Shown here: piece after piece, positions 26,580 to 37,667 of the stretch | Layout of the letters: the number at the start of each line of letters is the position of its first letter | Position numbering within the stretch: the first letter of the stretch is position 1 | The notes under the pieces: model-generated | What the model was told of the DNA's origin: nothing | The model's database searches: none | What the model saw: only the letters and a program-made list of their open reading frames with translations | NCBI RefSeq assembly: GCF_051014685.1 | Contig: NC_135055.1 | Span: forward strand, 8,172,001 to 8,236,000 | Reading direction: 5' to 3' | Source of the DNA: Ptiloglossa arizonensis | Lineage: Eukaryota; Arthropoda; Insecta; Hymenoptera; Colletidae | DNA: 64,000 nucleotides | Translations under genes and position numbers: made by a program

Positions 26580-28150
26580 GTTTTTTTTTCACGTGTCGGG
26601 GATTCCCGCACAATCCCCGCATTCGGACATACTGAATGGCCCTCTTCCGGTCGTCCTCAACGACCAGCACGTTAGGCTCACGCCATCGGGAAGGCCTTTC
26701 ACCCACAGAACGGTTTCGTACTCGAGATTCCATAACAGGGAGCCAAACACGGTCCTCTGCGAAATCTCAAAGTACACCTCTTTCTTTGGTAGACCCCCAA
26801 GCCACCGACTTGGTGTCAAAATCCTTCAGGACGAATACTGGTCGAAACGCGAATCTTGCGACACATGCCTCCTTTGGGTACTCCTCGAAGACAGCGAAGC
26901 CACTTTCAAGCAGTACTTACCTTTGCTTCATACTGTGCCGGCCGAGGACTCAATCCACATGTAGCGGAGGCAATCCTTCCACCTAATTGCCTCACGGGGT
27001 AAAGTATTGAAAACGATGTAGAGAATCAACCCACTCTGGAAGACGATCGAGGCCGATAGAGGCCGGACGTAATAAATTCCGTCAAAAAATGCTTGCGAGA
27101 AGGAGATGAACCGATACGTGGACGGAGAGACTGCTTGTCTTCCTTTCCGAAGAGAACCATTTGAACCACCTTTTAAGCGAAAAGTAATCGCCCAGTCTCG
27201 ATTACAGATTACAGATTGGATCCGCCGGAAACCGCCATCGAGAAGACCAAAACCCAGACACGGTCAGACACTGGATGATGTTTTTCGTCTCAAGCCTTCG
27301 GAACGTCATAGCCAGCTCCTCCACTGTGACCCCCAGCTCGGTGAACCAAGTATTAAGGACACATGGCTCGCCCTCCCTCACTAAAGGGAAGAGGGTATTG
27401 ACCACGTCTCTTGGCAGTTGGTGGTTAAGACAATACTTGCGATCGGGGACGCCCAGAGGCAGAGTTTATCCAACAGCACCTTCTATGGGTGCCCCTATGG
27501 ATCCTGTTTGAGAGTCTGGAGAAGCTCCTTTCAAGTCTGGGTCTTGGTTCCTTTGATGACGATCTGTGAACCATTCTCTCCCACATATCGTCGTCACCAG
27601 CACGATTGCGGATTAGAATGTACCAGGGAGTCCGAATACACACGGAGCTAAGGTTCGCGATCTCATCAATACACCGCTCGGCGAGAAGATCCACGCCCGG
27701 ATCTTCGAGAGGCATTGCCGTACCACTTCCTCTTCCAAACCAGGCGACCTGGCCGCAGTAGGAGGCCAGGTCACGGCGAGACCGCCCGGGCGATGATGCC
27801 ATGATGCGAGCGGGGGCATCGGGGGCGGAGGGGACCGTACGGATATACCGATAGTGTCTCCGCTTCCAGCACCGTGTGCCGGATGGACATCATACGTACA
27901 ACGCTGGGAGATCGAAACGTCAAATTCAGTATGGTTGCGAGCCGGTTAATCAGCCCGGGCTGAAACCCACCGTACAGTTTCCTAGGATTCGATTCGTCCC
28001 GAGGGACCCTCCAAGTCACCGACTTGGAGTTGAAGTCCCACAGGACCAGCACCGATTGGGATGCGAATCTTGCCACGCATGGTACCGGCCAGCTACCGCT
28101 CGAACACCGTGAGGACATTTTCAAGCAGGACTTATCTCCGAGAGCATCAA
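26580..28150 (-). mobile_element. Decayed R1-clade non-LTR retrotransposon (EN and RT fragments)
   Basis: This GC-rich block in AT-rich surroundings reads, on the - strand, as parts of an R1-type ORF2 in the correct order. The endonuclease fragment (28124-27771) has VLVLWDFNSKSVTW, where the family usually has GDFN. The pre-RT/RT finger region (27405-27202) has LGVTVEELAMTFRRLETKN. The RT palm region (26819-26589) has SLLWNLEYETVLWVKGLPDG, corresponding to the family's G-PLLWN-x-YD-VLR block around motif B. Frames are broken by many stops and shifts, and the YADD catalytic motif and the R1 3' end are not found here. The composition contrast with the flanks supports insertion. Clade assignment is by motif recognition. 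Confidence 0.7.
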
Positions 28151-30042
28151 ACTTGACATCAAAATAGGAACCGGGCAGTGCAAAATATTTATGGAATTAT
28201 TTCGTATGCAGAGAGGATGTCACGAAGTTAACTTCACCACTAGTCGGTTATGAAACAAGATAAATAGAAGCAGTAGTTTTGTAGCTTTTGCAAGAAATAC
28301 TTCATCGAGGGCACGCGTTATGGATGGATATCTATTATAATTTAGTAGCTTTAGTTGAATTGTTAAACAATTGTTGATTGTTCCACCATTCATAAAAAAA
28401 TATTAAACTGTAAAAAGACACAGGTCCAATATTGGTTTGTATTAGTCGATTGATGTCACAGATCCAGTATCGACTTTCTCTCAAATAACATAATTTGTGC
28501 CTGAAGATTTAAATATACGGAGATTTCAATTTAAACGTCTTGAAATTTAGAATCAGATATTTTTTCTTCATTGGGCATACACATATGGAACACAATAAAA
28601 TACAATAAAACAGCTCGATCTACTAAGTACTAAAAATATCAAATTCAAGTATATATTCGTAATAGTATTTTACTAAAGCTGTAATTGCGTTTTCTAGACT
28701 CAAGTGGTATTAAATAAATATTTTGTAGACGTGTGGCTAAATATTAAGATAATCGAACTGGAAATTATTATTGCCTACACGTTTTATGGTTTTTCAATTC
28801 TTTTCGATTTTAACCGTTTATAAATATACCTGCAGATTTCTTGAAGATGAATCGTCAAGGTCGTAATAGGTCTGTAAAAATCTCAATTACATCGTAACAA
28901 TTATAAGCGTTTCTTATGACTTTCCCATCACATATTGAATGTACAATGTAATTATACTTTCCTGAATCCATACAACGCGACGTACAGACATGAAAATACA
29001 CGTTGTGTAACAATTTTGCTTTTGCCCAAATTGATCGATTTCAACCATCCTCCCTTTCAATATTTGGATTCTGCGTGCAAATTTTGACGAAAAGAATTAT
29101 GAAATCGAACCTGAAAGATTAATTTATACACACGTCAAGAGAAGCGTTGTTCGTTTCAATACCGATAGAATTAAATACACCCTTTTAATAAACGATTCGA
29201 ATCGACTCTTTGATCTCATTAGCAAGAAAAATGGATCAACAACATATACTTCTTCGCGAGCATATTTTATGGAGTTAATCCGAAATCCTTGAGAGTTTCA
29301 CGTTGGAGAGATTACGGTTACGAGTGGATACAATAACGAAGGTGGACCAACATCACGGCGGTCGGCACTTTAAGAAAGGAGTGCGAGAAAGTAGTTCTTT
29401 GACTTAAAACTGTCGAGATATATTTCAGATTCGTAGAAAAGTGTCAGGTGACGGAAAGAGGTGCGCAAGGAAAATACGAAAAGAAGAGGGACGTAAAAAG
29501 GAGAAAAGTGCGAGAAAGCAAGAACGAAGGGAATACAGAGAGGAGCAGACAGAGGGTGCGGAAAAACAGCAAACAGCAAACAGGAGCGTCCTAACTACTA
29601 AAGTGCCCTCGGTTCTCCAAATTCTCTCTCGTTCCTGCTTCCTCTGTCTCCATCCCACTTATGGTACCCGGGAGGCTATTTAAGGGCGAGAGACTCTTAA
29701 AGCGCAGCGCTTAGTTCCATAACGAAGCAAACAGCGCCGTGGCGGTTACATAATGTGGTCCGCTTTTAATTCCTTTGTCGTCTTATTAACCTTGGAAAAA
29801 ACTTACGGACGGACCAATGATAGGGTAGAGGGAGGTCTAAGGAAACAAGACAAACGGAAACACAAATGAATTGGGAAAAGATGGACGAGTGGACAACTAT
29901 TTCCCTCTCGCCAAGGAATCTGAAATGGAATAGTTCCTAGTTCCGAGACACAGGGACTGTATGCAGAGCGTACAAATGCATTTGCAATTGCGGTCAGTGT
30001 AATATCAGTCTGATGTACCGAAAACACCAATGGATTAGTTGT
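28151..30042. other. intergenic or intronic DNA, no gene seen
   Basis: AT-rich to about 29290, then a more GC-rich stretch to about 29720 with purine-rich tracts that may be regulatory. The overlapping frames on both strands at 29370-29683 look like composition artefacts. Confidence 0.5.
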
Positions 30043-30338
30043 GTTCAATGGTTGCATCGAGTTTTAAATATTCCTAGTCTTACCATAAGTTCTGTTGCAA
30101 ATATTTAGTTACAAGTGTTCAATGGTTGCATCGATTTTTAAATATTCCTAGTTTTACCATAAGTTCTGTTGAAAATATTTAGTTACAAGTGTTCAATGGT
30201 TGCATCGATTTTTAAATATTCCTAGTCTTACCATAAGTTCTGTTGCAAATATTTAGTTACAAGTGTCCAATGGTTGCATCGATTTTTAAATATTCCTAGT
30301 CTTACCATAAGTTCTGTTGCAAATATTTAGTTACAAGT
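30043..30338 (+). repeat. Tandem array, four copies of a 74-bp unit
   Basis: Copies start at 30043, 30117, 30191 and 30265, all exactly 74 bp, each beginning GTTCAATGGTTGCATCGA (or GTCCAATGG) and ending TTTAGTTACAAGT. They differ at only a few positions, so the expansion is recent or homogenised. The unit contains stops in all frames I checked. Confidence 0.95.
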
Positions 30339-30842
30339 GTTCGACTATTGTAAAACAATGAGAGACATTATCATTTGTTGCTATGCAGAATGCATTTTCA
30401 CAATTTGTAAGAAAAGTGAAATAGTTATTATATTCGACATGGCGACTTTTTGTTGCGATCAATTGCCTATCTTAACAAGTGCGGTCTTCATGGTTATTTC
30501 TGAAGCTGCATTTAACAAGATGGTCTCCCATCTACCTAGATTTCTATGAGAAGTTTTTCAGGCCATATTCTCCGATTCTGATTATAATTTGTAATCGTTC
30601 ATAAGTGGATTGAAATTTGGGTTATCAAAAGGCCAGTGTCCGAGCAAGGTGGGCTACGCCTTCATTTCTGCGGGAATGGAGTTTCAATCTGAGCCAAAGT
30701 CTATCAAAAGGATATGTCGAAAGGATTAGTAAAACCCTTGAGTATGACTCTGTTCAAAGGGTGAAGATGGATTTATAAAGAAAAAACATTTTACGAATAG
30801 CTACAAAACAATGTCCCAGAGTTCGTTTCAAGCGAAGATTAA
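30339..30842. other. DNA between the 74-bp array and the mariner scrap
   Basis: A 70-codon + strand frame at 30337-30549 begins at the array's edge and has no known motif. Part of 30590-30840 may be more of the degraded mariner element that ends at about 31030, but I cannot read a transposase motif in it. Confidence 0.45.
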
Positions 30843-31030
30843 CCCTCTTGTAGCCCAGATTTGTCTCCACTGAATTGTAAATTGTGGCCAAACCTGTAGA
30901 ACATAAGTTGATAAGAATTCTTCTTAAATTTCGATACCTTTAAGAGTGACTCTGATAAAAGTAACTTCTGAAATCGTTGGGGACCATACGTGCATAACCA
31001 ATTTTGAATAATACCGTCATTTTCTCTCAT
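30843..31030 (+). pseudogene. mariner-type transposase C-terminal scrap
   Basis: The + strand reads SCSPDLSPLNCKLWPNL, then after stops EFFLNFDTFKSDSDKSNF and NRWGPYVHNQF. The family pattern is W-P-x2-SPDLNPLDYxLW, followed by a block around L-K-x-S-L and then R-W-x-x-R-L. The third catalytic Asp lies in the SPDL segment and is kept. Several in-frame stops make it a dead fragment, and the N-terminal DNA-binding region was not found upstream. Confidence 0.55.
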
Positions 31031-32199
31031 TATTAACTATACAAGTAAGTATCGATTAGTTACACATGATAACGTTTCTTATTAATTTTGAATCACGTAT
31101 AAAGAGAAATATTCAACAGCTTAATAACTTAATTTCAAGATATTTTAGAATCGCAACGGATCAATTATTTATTTTCAAAGAAATGATTAATTCAGTGAAA
31201 TATCCAAAAATGTTAGAATCAATTTGTAACGTTCTCTCAGGGGCTCTTAGGTCTTCAATAGTTTATTGTGCCACTTTACATAATTCCAATTGAAAATACA
31301 ACATTCATTTGCTTATAATTTGAATTTCCTCTTTGGTTACATCGTTTCTTTTAACTTTCTGAATATAAATCAGTCCATTAACTGGAATTCGATATATTTT
31401 TGTCCGATTTTGATGTGTATAATGTACGCGCCTGTATATTTTACTTTGCCTCGTGTACTAAAAGCATTGCTAACTTATCAGCGAATAAGTGAGTAAATAA
31501 ATCCATACGCATGAAATACTAGGAAATCTCCTTCGTAATAAATGTTACTTTTCGAGCTGGACGATATATCCGTGAGAAAACAACGTAGATAGGAAACGAT
31601 GCGAAACATTATCAAGCAAGTTTTATAACACCCTGTACGCTGGTATCGAGTTCACAGTTTTCTGGGAAATCGCTTGTTTTACGAGGACATTTTGAAGTAT
31701 TACGACACTTTGATGTCACGAAACTCAAACTCTTGAATGTACGCCGTTTGGGGTGGAAGTCAGTGATTTGGATATCATTCAACATCATCCAACATTTCCA
31801 GATATTGATATTTTTTTCATCTCAAAAGATGTTGTTCTCCCTTGAAGATCCATAATCACTCAAAATTCGAAACATGAACCATCTGTGAAGTTTTTTAACT
31901 ATGTAGTTTTAAATGACTTAAGTGAAGACTGACGAAAGTGGATGGTAATATATGATAAATATTGACCAACTTCCATACTACTCTGAAAATAATAGAACGC
32001 AGGATGGTTTTCAATAATTGTATATTGACTAACAATGAGGATTACCCAATTGACAATCTTTGATTTCTATAAAATCTGGTATGCGAATAAACCAATGAAA
32101 AATAACACACCTACTTTCTTTCAAATATCTTTACACATTAAAGTGATATATTAATACCAAATATATCTTATGGCATTTTTTAATATACATAATTTAAGA
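31031..32199. other. AT-rich DNA, no gene seen
   Basis: Nothing is recognised with confidence. A CACCCTGTAC motif at about 31629 resembles the outer ends of some insect DDE transposons, but no partner end was found. Confidence 0.5.
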
Positions 32200-32418
32200 A
32201 ACTTGGTTAGGAAACAAGTACATGGTAACTCTAAACCCAAAGAGGTAACGTTAACATTTACCGAGGATGTAAACTCTTTGGCACTTTTATGAAAGAATTA
32301 TACCCACACATAAATGATTCGAACATCAAAAATCGATTTAGTAGCGTCACAAAGAAAACTTTTAAAACAAGTAGAAGAAGATAAATCGATAACAAGCTTC
32401 CAATGCCTCCCTCCGATG

Positions 32419-32485
32419 AAAAGATTAACCATTAACCTATCATCCTATAATATCTATTTTTTCCATCACAGTGTGAAATAAAATT
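32419..32485 (+). repeat. 67-bp direct repeat, copy A (ORF1/ORF2 junction)
   Basis: It shares about 60 of 67 positions with 33297-33363. It starts AAAAGATTAAC and ends TGAAATAAAATT. It lies just before the EN reading frame of the LINE. Confidence 0.9.
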
Positions 32486-32937
32486 CTACAATGGAACGTA
32501 AACAGTTTCAAATCACGCTTAGAATTTTTGTTCAAAGAACTTCACGTCCAACAGCGAAACATAGTATGTCTACAAGAGACAAACACAAGTTGCAAGTGCA
32601 AGTGGAGAAGCTGCAATATATTTGAAGCACAAAGTAACATATACAGAACTGGCGCTCGTAACTAACATTGAATGACACATATATATATATTTCTAACAGT
32701 CACCAACTTCAACAATACGAGCTCATTAACCTCATCCAACAACTACCAAAACCGTTTCTCCTCTTGGGTGATTTAAACTGTCACAATACACTCTGGTGTT
32801 CAAAACATATCGAGAACATAATATTCAAGACAGAGCTAATACTAATAGACAACTCCGAGTCAACACACATTAATACAGCAAATTGCTCGTATAGTATACT
32901 TAGCTTTTTGCAGTCCTTCGATATTTTGAAATTTTAG
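32485..32937 (+). pseudogene. LINE ORF2 endonuclease domain (AP-endonuclease type)
   Basis: The domain nicks target DNA to prime reverse transcription. The start is LQWNVNSFKSRLEFLF, then NIVCLQETNTSC, which carries the conserved N of the first block and the catalytic Glu of the QET motif. Later comes QQYELINLIQQLPKPFLLLG, continuing as DLNCHNTLWCSKH, where the family has GDFNSHN-LWG. The final SDHxP-type block is not visible. Frames shift between the first and second halves, and the 89-codon frame at 32668-32937 covers only the middle. Not functional. Confidence 0.75.
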
Positions 32938-33296
32938 AATTCTCGACATCATCCGAATTACATAACACTTACTTTCCAATATTTATTGAATTAAAAGGAG
33001 GTAGTGCAAACGACTAAAGATCTCTACCAAGATGGAAATAAAAGGCAATTTGGAAGTACGAATAATCAAAGCGTCATCAAAATCTATTTCTTTACCCACT
33101 GGAAGAACGATGAGAGTGCAATTAAAGATAAAAAAACACGCTTATATGAAAAACATAAATACGATGAAGAAGGAGAATAGCTAGGAAATTTCTGAAAGAA
33201 GCTAAAATGAACTCATGGATGGAATACATTGCTTCGTTGTAAAACAAAACTCTGAATGAAGAAGCATGGACGAAATGAAAAGCAATTAACGGCCAT

Positions 33297-33363
33297 AAAA
33301 GATTAACTATTAACCCATCAACCCATAATATCTATTTTTTTCATCATAGTATGAAATAAAATT
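33297..33363 (+). repeat. 67-bp direct repeat, copy B (inside ORF2)
   Basis: Second copy of the segment at 32419-32485, differing at about 7 of 67 positions. It sits in the linker between EN and RT, after KAINGHK, where the family does not have this peptide. Confidence 0.9.
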
Positions 33364-33689
33364 ATTAAATCTAACAACTCTGTCCTAACCGAGTCCGAAA
33401 ACAGCTAACAGACTAGCTAAAACCTTTGCTACAAACTCTAGCGACAAAAATTCATCGATATTAAAAATAAAACGAAAAGAAATACTAATTATCATAATGC
33501 TTCAGTAGAAAATAACTCCCTTAAAAATAAAAAAATCTGGGTGGCGGTATTTCGCTCTGTTGTAAACTCTGCCAAAAATGCTAGCCCCGGGTTCGACAAT
33601 ATTCCAAACACACTTTTTAAACAGTTACCACCATACTCGATCTATGCATTTGTATATTTTTAAACAAGACATTTCTAAATAAATAGAAC

Positions 33690-34460
33690 AAAGCAATCGT
33701 CGTGCCTACACTGAAACCTGGAAAAGAGAAAACACATGCTGAAAGCTATAGACGAATAGTTCTCACCTGTTGTTTATGCAAACTCCTTGAAAAAATCTTA
33801 AACAAGAGGCTAAAATGGTTCTTAGAGTCAATTAACATCCTTGACACCGATCGAAACGACTTCAGAAATTCTCGATCAACAATTGACAGCCTCGCTGTGC
33901 TAGATTCAAACATCAATGAAGCTTTGACATCGAGAAAGCTTACGACACGATGTGGAGGAGAGAAATCATATCTTACAGAAGTTAAATAATAGATTGTTCA
34001 ATAAGTTTCGTCGTTCGATAAAAGCTTATTGAGCAACCAAGTACTGAGCTGTTCAATAAGTTTTATCGAACGACAAAACTTATTGAACAAGCTAGTATAT
34101 ACGGGAACACACTGTTCTTCATAACAAACTTCCTAGATGAAAGATCAATATACGTCCGAGAAAACAGCCATATATCTTGCAGAATAAAAATTACTAATGG
34201 TGTACCACAAGGCACCGTAATGAGCGTTACCTTATTTCTCATTGCACTGAATGACACAAAGAGAGTTATCCACGAACCAGTAAAATACTATATACAATCT
34301 ATGCAGGCGACTGCACAATGTTTATCACCAGGAAGAATCCGAAAACCAGTCAAAAAATTCTTCATGAAATGCTAAATAACTTACAAGACTTCGAACTGGC
34401 TTCAAATTCTCGAAAACCAAAACGACGACAACCCTCTTTTCAAGAAAAAGAACCGATTTG
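33690..34460 (+). pseudogene. LINE ORF2 reverse transcriptase domain, interrupted
   Basis: From 33702 the frame reads PTLKPGKEKTHAESYRRIVL, then CCLCKLLEKILNKRLKWFLE and RNDFRNSRSTIDSLAVLDSN: the finger region of a Jockey-type RT (VIPILKPGKD... S-YRPISL-NCL-KLLEKI). One frame over, FDIEKAYDTMWRREII is motif A with its catalytic Asp in FD. The palindromic MITE then interrupts. Reading resumes with GNTLFFITNFLDERSIYV and KITNGVPQGTVMSVTLFLIA (motif B). A frameshift follows, and the catalytic motif C reads IYAGDCTMF instead of the usual YADD. Loss of one Asp together with the frameshifts means the enzyme is dead. Confidence 0.8.
33990..34095. mobile_element. Two-unit palindromic (double-hairpin) MITE inside the LINE RT
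   Basis: Two palindromes, 33993-34038 and 34051-34090, are separated by the 12-bp spacer AAGTACTGAGCT. Each folds on itself around TCG-NN-CGA. The ends read TAG-A/C-TTGTTC inwards, with TA outside. It interrupts the RT frame between motif A and motif B, which proves insertion after the LINE. Organisation and spacer correspond to the last two units of the copy at 13822-13975. Confidence 0.8.
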
Positions 34461-35160
34461 AATTACCAACCCTGTTTGTATCTGGGAAATTACAAATTTC
34501 AAATAGAATGCTCTCCGAAAATTCTTGATCTAAGATTTCACAGAAAACACACCTGGTCACTTTTCATAAAGTATCCCAAAAGTGAATGCAACCGTAAATT
34601 AAACATATTAAAAGTGATTTCATCAAAAGCCTGGGGTGGTAAAATTCAAATACTAGATAAAATACACAAAGCTCTGATATTATCCAAGCTATTGGGTTAT
34701 CTGAAAAGTCATTTCGTTTTCCAAAATGGAGAATGTATAATTTAATAAAATGTTTATACACTCTAAAGAAATCGTGTTTAATTTTCACCAAAAAAAAAAC
34801 GAAATAACTTTCCGAACAACCCAATAGATCACGGATGAATTCTATACGATTCCGCAAATCCCACATCCTGAAAACATTAAACTTTATCCATCACGCAGGA
34901 GCCAGAATGATAACCGGGGATTTCCGCCCGCTAGAGCGATACTAAGTGAAGAAAAATGACTACTCCTCGAAATCAGAAAGAAACAGTTATACCTAATTTA
35001 CGCAGTTTCGAAAATCTCAACACCCGAAAAGCTTATCTGCAAAATATTCAGGACAAATAACCTTCTGAACGTCTCCGATAGAAAACCTAAATACCCTACT
35101 CTCCTATCCACACGAATACATCGCTATACACAAGATCTGTAGATTAATTAGGTCTTCCTA
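34430..35160 (+). pseudogene. LINE ORF2 C-terminal (thumb and connection) region, interrupted
   Basis: After the RT the + strand reads LYLGNYKFQIECSPKILDLR, then HKALILSKL, where the family continues with a DYG block. A mariner-type MITE (34692-34824) cuts in at exactly this point. Beyond it, one frame gives LNFIHHAGARMITGDFRPL, matching the family's LD-x-IHH-x-G-R-x-x-TGAFR motif, followed by LLLEIRKKQLYLIYAVSKIS. Frameshifts and stops are frequent towards 35160, after which similarity is lost. Confidence 0.65.
34692..34824. mobile_element. 133-bp mariner-type MITE
   Basis: The left end TTGGGTTATCTGAAAAGTCA and the right end, read inwards, TTGGGTTGTTCGGAAAGTTA are terminal inverted repeats of about 29 bp with some five transition differences. 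TA target duplications lie at 34690-34691 and 34825-34826. The interior is AT-rich and non-coding, with a run of A. The insertion splits the LINE ORF2 thumb region. Confidence 0.9.
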
Positions 35161-35300
35161 TTCTCCCTCAAAGATATACTAAACTCTCATCTTGGACGTG
35201 AATACCCCCCATTGTAATTAATGAAATCCGAAACAAATTCAAAACTGCACAATAGTGCATCCAAAGTGCAGTAACTTACAAATAAATTCCCAGAACACTA

Positions 35301-37667
35301 CATTACACATACATTAGCAAATTGATAAAAATGAGCTTTTCAACACGTACGAGTAAAACAAAGACGTAGAAGTACCAAATAAGAATATTTTTCGTTAAAA
35401 AAAATTTTAGTTGAACAAGAAGACTTCCATTGAATAAAAGTAACTTGAATGTTTTCAGCGATAAGTTCTCAATATTTATCTCACCGTATTACATTCTGCA
35501 GCGGTTTCATACCCTATATAACAATGGCAAGTATAGCCCCCTGACCGCGGGTACCGTATAACCGGATCACTGCTCTTCGATGCAATGTTAACTTGAATCA
35601 ATTTTTACATAGCTAATTTTAGTACCTCCACAAAGGGGACAAATGGGGCTATATTCTCGTTTTTTTTTTTTTTTAATTAAGGAAAACCGCTAGCTATTAA
35701 AAGATAGTAGTTGTTTTACTGAATTGCGATAAATAATGGTTAGAAAATTTTTGTTTAAACTTACCACTGTAATTTAAGTAACTGTGAAATTGATCATTTT
35801 CAAAGTTTTGAAAAATCCTTCGACATACGTTTAAATATCGCTGGAGGCGATAAAATATCCATGTTTCATAAAAATTCAAGATGGTAGGTACTCCAAAAAA
35901 TGTCCGACTCCTTGTGAAATATAACCCTAAGTATCTTTCTGTTTAATTATATTTTTCATTCTGATAATAGCGACGATTCGCAGTCACTTCCTCCAGCAGA
36001 GAAATGTCTTTTTAGTCACACTGTCGTGTACAACTCCTTTCTACAAAACTATTAATTGTCGTAGTATACGACCAAATTTCTTTATCTGCATTATTTTGTG
36101 TTATTTAAATATTTTTTCATTCGCATCACAGAAGATATAGAATTACAATTGTCATCAAGTAAATGGAAAAGAAAATGTTGTAGGCTATTATGTATACAGA
36201 TATCTTTAAACGCGTAGGTTTTTTTGTAAATGCACCGTTAAAAAATCTGTAATTCCTACAAAATTTATACTTGTAGCCTACAATTGACGAAAATATTAAT
36301 AAAGTAAGAATACGCAAGTTTCACTGTTATTTATGGTGTCTCGCAGCGGAGAATGCGGCATTATCCTTTTTCGATAAACTAATATCTTTCGATACAAAAA
36401 TACAATACGTATGGTTGAGGCTGTAAAACTTTTCAATGCGGGAGATTCAGTGAGGAAAGTTTCAATATGGCCGGAAAAAGTAAAAGATTGCTAACAAATA
36501 AGTATTGGTAATTTCACTTCATTGTAGAAAAATTGCCCATCGTATCAGAAACATAATAAAGGGTGGTAAATGATATCGCATGATACCGACTGAAACTTAT
36601 TTCAGAGTATAATAATCTGTTGACTATAAATGAGAAAGGAGAGCAATATATTTGATAAATAATCAAAGATTATAATTGACTTTACCCTACTGTAAGCAAG
36701 TATACCTTGATACAGAATGTATATTGAAAAGTACGTACAATATAGTAATACATTCATTTATTACATTTATCATTATTTTCAATTTACAATGTATAATTTA
36801 AATTTCAATAGTATTTCATTTTCAACAATATAATTTCTTTTACGAATGCTCGTACAATTATAACTACAAATATAAATATTACAATTTATTCATTGAGAGA
36901 AATACAATTATACTAGCACGTTCACGTACAATGGTTCAAATGCAGCATAATACGGTAATTTTAATGGTAAATTTTAAAGCTTTTGAGTAAATTTATTTTT
37001 CTTTTATAATAACGATATGAAGGTACGTTAGAGATTGACATATGAAATCGGTAAAGACACATGGCACGAATGTACCATACACCTCATTCTAATACATAAC
37101 CGAAAATGATAACAACATTTCTTCATTATTGTAAATATGATGCTACTGGTTCCATTAATATAGTGAAAATAACCACATTATGAAATTATGTGGTTGGACC
37201 ATGAATTGACTTGCAAGTTCATTAATTATCCCATAATACTGGTTTGATTATAATCACGCGCTATAATGAAGACTTCGTGCTAATTATCCGGTGAATTCTA
37301 GAACCAATTAACGAGTTGCCTTAATTGTCACCTATGTTGGACCAGTTTTATAATTTGAGTATCAGGAAAAATTTGTCCATTTTCATTGTTACCATAAGTT
37401 GCTTAGACTGATAAATAATTGATAAATCTACTTCATTCGTTTTGGTAAACATTATTCTTAGTAAAGAATTAGTTATAGCATTGTGTTACTTAACGATCAA
37501 ATATCTAAACAATAACCACAGCAATTCTGTTGTAGATACTAAGTCATTATACTGTTTTCTTTGAAAGTCTATTTGTTCCAAACTTCTAGTTTAAAATTAA
37601 GATTAGGCCACATGTTTTCAATTATTTGGTAACGCAATGCTCCGAATCACAACTTGCTTTCTAATTT
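35301..37667. other. AT-rich DNA, no gene seen
   Basis: No convincing coding sequence. Near 36411-36490 a short frame (VEAVKLFNAGDSVRKVS) faintly resembles the first helix-turn-helix of transposases, but nothing follows it. Confidence 0.5.

Larger units (their letters stand above)
32200..35300 (+). mobile_element. Jockey-clade LINE (ORF1 tail plus ORF2), decayed, with two MITEs inserted
   Basis: Read left to right, this is the order expected of a Jockey-type LINE: the ORF1 C-terminus (about 32250-32410: TFTEDVNSLALL, then YPHINDSNIKNRFSSVTKK), the ORF2 endonuclease (about 32485-32937), the reverse transcriptase (about 33690-34430) and the thumb/C-terminal region (about 34440-35160). Frameshifts and stops occur throughout. 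The RT is split by a palindromic MITE at 33990-34095 and the region after it by a mariner-type MITE at 34692-34824. A 67-bp segment at the ORF1/ORF2 junction is duplicated inside ORF2. Total length is short for a full element (usually 4-5 kb), so most of ORF1 is gone. The 3' end is not sharply defined. Confidence 0.8.

Noticed and set aside
36411..36490. Possible transposase helix-turn-helix (VEAVKLFNAGDSVRKVS)
   Set aside because: It is only about 20 residues with a stop soon after and no terminal repeats or catalytic region nearby.
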